Positions 60,567 through 64,000 of a stretch of 64,000 bases of DNA are shown piece by piece. The notes beneath the pieces are model-generated. The model saw nothing but the letters and a program-made list of their open reading frames with translations, was not told where the DNA came from and made no database searches. Numbering within the stretch: the stretch's first letter is position 1; each line of letters opens with the position of its first letter. The position numbers and the translations under genes are program-made. Origin of the DNA: CBDFGN01 sp965247065 (GTDB taxonomy: Bacteria; Bacteroidota; Bacteroidia; Cytophagales; Cyclobacteriaceae); NCBI GenBank assembly GCA_965247065.1, contig CBDFGN010000006.1, positions 4,092,001 through 4,156,000 of the forward strand. Reading direction: 5' to 3'.

Positions 60567-62910
60567 ACACCAACTGGGAGCTCGTTTCTTCAATTTCTTG
60601 CCGGTTCATCATCTGCTTTCGAAACTCCCCAAGATTGTACAACTTGGCCTGGTCGTCGTAATGAGGGCTCATTATGTTTCCGGATTGCCCGGTGGGCAAC
60701 ACGCTTATGGAATTTTCCAGATCATCAAAATCTATTATCCTTCGCATAGCTGGACCAGACTTCACTGAATAGAGCCCGCTGCCGTTAAGGGTAAACATGG
60801 TGTTGTTTATTACCTCGTTTGTGCCTTTGATAGGATACGGTCCCACGTTAAAGACCTTGTCAAGAGGGCTGCTCCTTCCAAAAGCATGGGGGTGTTCTAT
60901 TTGGTGAACATCCCCCCAACGGGCTGACCCGTTCAGTTCAGAAATCGCCTGAATAAAAGCCTGAACAATAATATCGGATCTTGACTCAACTTCTGTGGTT
61001 GCGACATCATCCCACCATAATGATTCCGGGTTATCAATGAGCGGCGCCATCGATCTTTTGAAAAGATGGGTTGTAATAAAAGCATCAAAGTCCTGGTTGC
61101 CGAGTTCATCCTTGAAAAGCTTCTCAACAATGAGGTACAGGGCTTTATTAAATAGGACAGGAACTACATCTTCCACCTGATTTTCACCATCCCACTCTTG
61201 CCAGGAGTCCAAGTGATTTTGATATTGCTGCTTTTGATTTGGGTTCAACGAGGAGCTTAAAACCTTCAGGATAGTGTTTGAGATTTCCAACTGGACTGGC
61301 GCGTGCACATCAGTAATCATAGCCTGTACTTTGGAAACACTCCAATCTTCCCCGGCTCTTAACAAGGAGGTGATTCTCCTGGCGCGATCCTCAGGAACAT
61401 AATATCCAGGGTACAACAAACCGGAAACCGAGTCCGGCTGATTGTTGGCTGAATACAGGAAGTCTGAGGCAGGGTTCTCGGAATGGGGATTCTGCTCAAA
61501 ATCCAAATACCCCAGATATTCGTCATTTCCGGTACTCCCGTCCAAAATGAATTTGGAATTCACGTGAGTAGGCCGGATAACCAACTTGCCCGTGGTCCAC
61601 CATGCGATATTTCCCTTACGATCACCATACATAATATTAAATCCCGGAGCATGAATTTGAGCAACAGCATTCCGATATTCTGCCATGCTTTTACCGTGAG
61701 CTAGTGTATAAGCGGCCTGCATGGCCTGGCTGGGAAATTTGTTAAATGTCCACCAGAGGGAAACCGGATCCGACGTACCCAAATTGTCTAAAACTTCATT
61801 GACCACCGGGCCGTGTCGGGTAGCCTTCACTTGAATTGAAACAGGTTCGGCTCCCTTAACCTTTATCACTTCTTCTCTTATGCGCATATCTTCCCAGTGA
61901 TCCATAAACCAAACCTGACCAGGATCCTGTGGATTGTATCTTTCACGGAAAAAATCCATGTCATCCATTTCTGACATGGTCACGCCAATCGCCGCAAAAC
62001 GATTGTGCCCTGAAACGGTAAAAGGGAAGCCAGCCACGTGATTGCCGTAAAAACTTGAGCCGGGTGCCTCGAGATGCGCCTCGTACCATACGCAGGGCTG
62101 TGAGTACTGCATGTGAGTATCATTTGCCAGGATCACCCTCGCTGACCTGGTTTTGCTTGCTCCAAGGACCCAGCTGTTGCTACCTTCCCACGATGGTACC
62201 GGAACGTGGTCCTGAATATCTATCAGTTTTGAAGCCATACGGTTTTTAGGAATCAGGTCAGTTGGAATACGGGCAGTGTTGGGATTGGCCTCAACATCCA
62301 GGTCATTCAAGTATCCATTCCCAAGTGCTGCAATTCGACTGACCAGGGGGTCCGTCCTGTAGCCCAGAGCGAAGCTAAATCCCATGTAGCCTATCGCGTT
62401 GTATAGATCTTCTTTGGTAAATGGTTCCTTATCAGCCCTCAGAATTTGGTATTCGATAGGAGTGAAGCCGGTTCGAACGAAATAATTGATGCCTTTCAGA
62501 TAGGCACTAGCAGCTTTCTGATAAGGTAGATCATTATCCGAAAGGTATTCCCGAACCGATTTTCGAGAGGCCTCATGTATTCCCAGAGTTCGAAAGAATT
62601 TGTCGGTTTCGACCAAATCCGGCCCCAGAATCTCAGCAAGTCGTCCGCTTGCAACTCGACGAAGTAGATCCATCTGCCACAGCCTTTCTTGGGCATGTAT
62701 GTATCCAAATACGAAATAAACGTCTTCCTCAATATCACCATAAATGTGGGGGATTCCGTAAGGGTCAAAGAACACGGACACTTCGGAGACAATCCCGACT
62801 ACGTTAACAGTCCCCTGGTATTTCGGTCTTATGGACTGCAGATAGAGAACTGACGCCAATACTGCAAGACCTAACAGAATCACCAGAACTAAAAAGATCT
62901 TCTTGATCAT
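60547..62910 (-). CDS. Penicillin acylase-family Ntn hydrolase
   Basis: A 787-residue exported amidase that matures by autocleavage into alpha and beta chains. The N-terminal hydrophobic segment (IFLVLVILLGLAVLASVLYL) is a signal or anchor. The alpha chain holds FFDPYGIPHIYG and FGYIHAQERLWQMDLLRRVASG, typical of the family. Autocleavage and catalysis are expected at Gly243-Ser244 in WEGSNSWVLG; then NDTHMQYSQPCVWYEAHLE and FTVSGHNRFAAIGVT follow. Substrate may be acyl-homoserine lactone, penicillin-like amide or another N-acyl compound. Its 3' end overlaps the DUF92 gene by 20 bases; the next gene lies 87 bases beyond the start. Confidence 0.93.
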   Translation of the reverse strand: MIKKIFLVLVILLGLAVLASVLYLQSIRPKYQGTVNVVGIVSEVSVFFDPYGIPHIYGDIEEDVYFVFGYIHAQERLWQMDLLRRVASGRLAEILGPDLVETDKFFRTLGIHEASRKSVREYLSDNDLPYQKAASAYLKGINYFVRTGFTPIEYQILRADKEPFTKEDLYNAIGYMGFSFALGYRTDPLVSRIAALGNGYLNDLDVEANPNTARIPTDLIPKNRMASKLIDIQDHVPVPSWEGSNSWVLGASKTRSARVILANDTHMQYSQPCVWYEAHLEAPGSSFYGNHVAGFPFTVSGHNRFAAIGVTMSEMDDMDFFRERYNPQDPGQVWFMDHWEDMRIREEVIKVKGAEPVSIQVKATRHGPVVNEVLDNLGTSDPVSLWWTFNKFPSQAMQAAYTLAHGKSMAEYRNAVAQIHAPGFNIMYGDRKGNIAWWTTGKLVIRPTHVNSKFILDGSTGNDEYLGYLDFEQNPHSENPASDFLYSANNQPDSVSGLLYPGYYVPEDRARRITSLLRAGEDWSVSKVQAMITDVHAPVQLEISNTILKVLSSSLNPNQKQQYQNHLDSWQEWDGENQVEDVVPVLFNKALYLIVEKLFKDELGNQDFDAFITTHLFKRSMAPLIDNPESLWWDDVATTEVESRSDIIVQAFIQAISELNGSARWGDVHQIEHPHAFGRSSPLDKVFNVGPYPIKGTNEVINNTMFTLNGSGLYSVKSGPAMRRIIDFDDLENSISVLPTGQSGNIMSPHYDDQAKLYNLGEFRKQMMNRQEIEETSSQLVFRPVPN

Positions 62911-62996
62911 TTAAAAAAGGCCAATGGAACGTAATCTACTTATTCTATAAATGAGTAGAAAGAGGTGGCTATTGTATTAATGGCAGACCTATTGAC

Positions 62997-64000
62997 CTAA
63001 ATCTCTAATGCCTTCCCGATTCGATAGATAATGCTTTCACGGTGGGCCAGTGTACTCAAGCCAGGCGAACTGGAATTGGATGTGATTTTCCTTATTCTTC
63101 TTAACTCATACAACGCCATGGACTGCGCGACATTGTCGTAAGCGCTCTTTGGACCTATTATATTAATCAGACGGTTGATATATTCAGTTTGAAGATTCTG
63201 CCTAATGGCATTTACATTTTTGTTCAAGTCTGTTTTATATATTGAATTAGTCAAGTCCGTCATAAAGCTTGACAGATCATATTTATTGCCGTACAATTCG
63301 GAATCCGTAATCCTCTTAAGAACTGATTTGTGTAGTAGGTGATTCAAAAGATCCTCCTGATGCCCCAAAATTCGGTCGTGGATTTTGAAATCCTCGTTGT
63401 TTCGATGATGATCGAGTCCTCTTCTTTGCTTTAAGAGGTAGTTGTAAAGGTCGTTGGGTGCGCTGAATGCGGTGGGGCTGAAGCCGTGTTTTGCCACAGC
63501 GTCCATGGCTCGCTTTTGATTTTCGTAGGGCACTGGTTTGAGCGGTAAATCTGCCCCTTTCTGACCCGTAACGGAACGGTCCACATACACTCCACCTACT
63601 TGTCGCGAAATCACACCCAGCGATGATGCATAGGTTCCGGTGAGCACTACGTAGGCATTGCGAAGTTCCTGATAGGACTTTCCAGGGTCTGAATACTTTT
63701 CTTTAAGTTTGGCCAGTGTGGTATTGGCCATTTCAATTCGGTCCAGCGCATACTGAATGGGGTCATTTGAATGGTCATTGATCATCGCCCTGGGATCTAT
63801 ATGACGGCCAGGAGCCCTCATATCATCGGCATCGTTGCCCGACCACAGCTCCTTTTCGGTAGACCTGGCCAAGATATTATCAAGTCGCACTTCCTCGGCC
63901 ACGGGATCATCCAAGCCGGGTGAATAGCCATATTCTATAACCCACAAGTCATAGGGTCCTGGAACGGTGGCGAAATACTCGCCCTGTCTTTCAGCGTATT
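62997..64000 (-). CDS. C-terminal part of a DUF4953-type zinc-dependent metalloprotease (5' end outside window)
   Basis: The frame runs to the right edge, so the gene continues out of the window; about 334 residues of its C-terminus are visible. It contains YFATVPGPYDLWVIEYGYSPG near the edge, DDPVAEEVRLDNILARSTEKE, LWSGNDADDMRAPGRHIDP and GGVYVDRSVTGQKGADLPLK, features I recognise from the large zinc-dependent metalloproteases of Bacteroidota, Chloroflexota and Planctomycetes. The HExxH catalytic helix lies further upstream. The visible part ends GKALEI. It lies on the same strand as penicillin acylase. Confidence 0.85.
   Translation of the reverse strand, partial: YAERQGEYFATVPGPYDLWVIEYGYSPGLDDPVAEEVRLDNILARSTEKELWSGNDADDMRAPGRHIDPRAMINDHSNDPIQYALDRIEMANTTLAKLKEKYSDPGKSYQELRNAYVVLTGTYASSLGVISRQVGGVYVDRSVTGQKGADLPLKPVPYENQKRAMDAVAKHGFSPTAFSAPNDLYNYLLKQRRGLDHHRNNEDFKIHDRILGHQEDLLNHLLHKSVLKRITDSELYGNKYDLSSFMTDLTNSIYKTDLNKNVNAIRQNLQTEYINRLINIIGPKSAYDNVAQSMALYELRRIRKITSNSSSPGLSTLAHRESIIYRIGKALEI

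Overview
The window looks like chromosomal DNA of a Bacteroidota bacterium, probably a free-living marine or soil Cytophagales/Flavobacteriia-like lineage; the order cannot be fixed from sequence alone. The evidence is the protein set: a TonB-dependent receptor with a carboxypeptidase-like plug extension, an OmpA protein with PD40 repeats, DUF3078, DUF6702, a head-GIN (DUF2807) lipoprotein, a DUF4953 metalloprotease, a type III PKS next to UbiA, and many lipoprotein signals. Strong Shine-Dalgarno sites are scarce, and a few TAnnTTTG -7-type boxes occur. I found no rRNA, tRNA, CRISPR array or phage module.

Layout. 1-10.3 kb: a carbohydrate/sulfated-substrate block (PHP-like C-terminus, S1 sulfatase, GguC/AraD1-like enzyme, beta-propeller glycosidase-like lipoprotein, a 1,157-residue propeller-HEAT-cytochrome c lipoprotein) and, divergent from it, a lipoprotein made of three PepSY-like units with a very acidic linker. 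10.3-11.4 kb: IS982-family copy 1. 11.4-18.8 kb: a frameshifted lipoprotein gene and housekeeping genes (cysteine desulfurase, phosphoglucosamine mutase, MazG, class III cyclase, RluD-type pseudouridine synthase). 18.8-23.0 kb: PLP enzyme and a nucleic-acid damage group (YcaQ-like, DinB, MOSC, AlkD-like), two of them frameshifted. 23.0-25.1 kb: OmpA plus a 45-residue zinc-ribbon protein. 25.1-29.3 kb: UbiA / type III PKS / methyltransferase locus with a nitroreductase and a hotdog-like protein.

29.3-34.4 kb: a compact ferric-iron ABC importer, Fur-family regulator and cation-efflux (CDF) run. 34.7-37.5 kb: retropepsin-PDZ protein, DUF6702, then IS982 copy 2, inverted with respect to copy 1 and apparently identical. 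37.5-46.8 kb: M1 peptidase, alcohol dehydrogenase plus threonine dehydratase-like pair, a frameshifted multi-PAS histidine kinase, a GNAT-like protein, two decayed cupin genes and a head-GIN lipoprotein. 47-54.3 kb: isoquinoline 1-oxidoreductase-like IorAB, TetR regulator, DUF3078 and a large GAF protein. 54.4-64 kb: TonB receptor, thiol peroxidase, an unknown secreted protein, methyltransferase, RDD (frameshifted), DUF92, penicillin acylase and the C-terminal part of a DUF4953 metalloprotease running off the right edge.

Two general properties stand out. At least seven otherwise coherent genes are broken by apparent single-base indels, three of them in A/T homopolymers, which points either to consensus errors or to recent decay. 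Six convergent gene pairs meet with gaps between -20 and +1 base, leaving no room for terminators. The most system-like loci are the UbiA/PKS III/methyltransferase divergon, the importer-Fur-exporter metal operon, and the PepSY-repeat lipoprotein facing the heme/HEAT lipoprotein.
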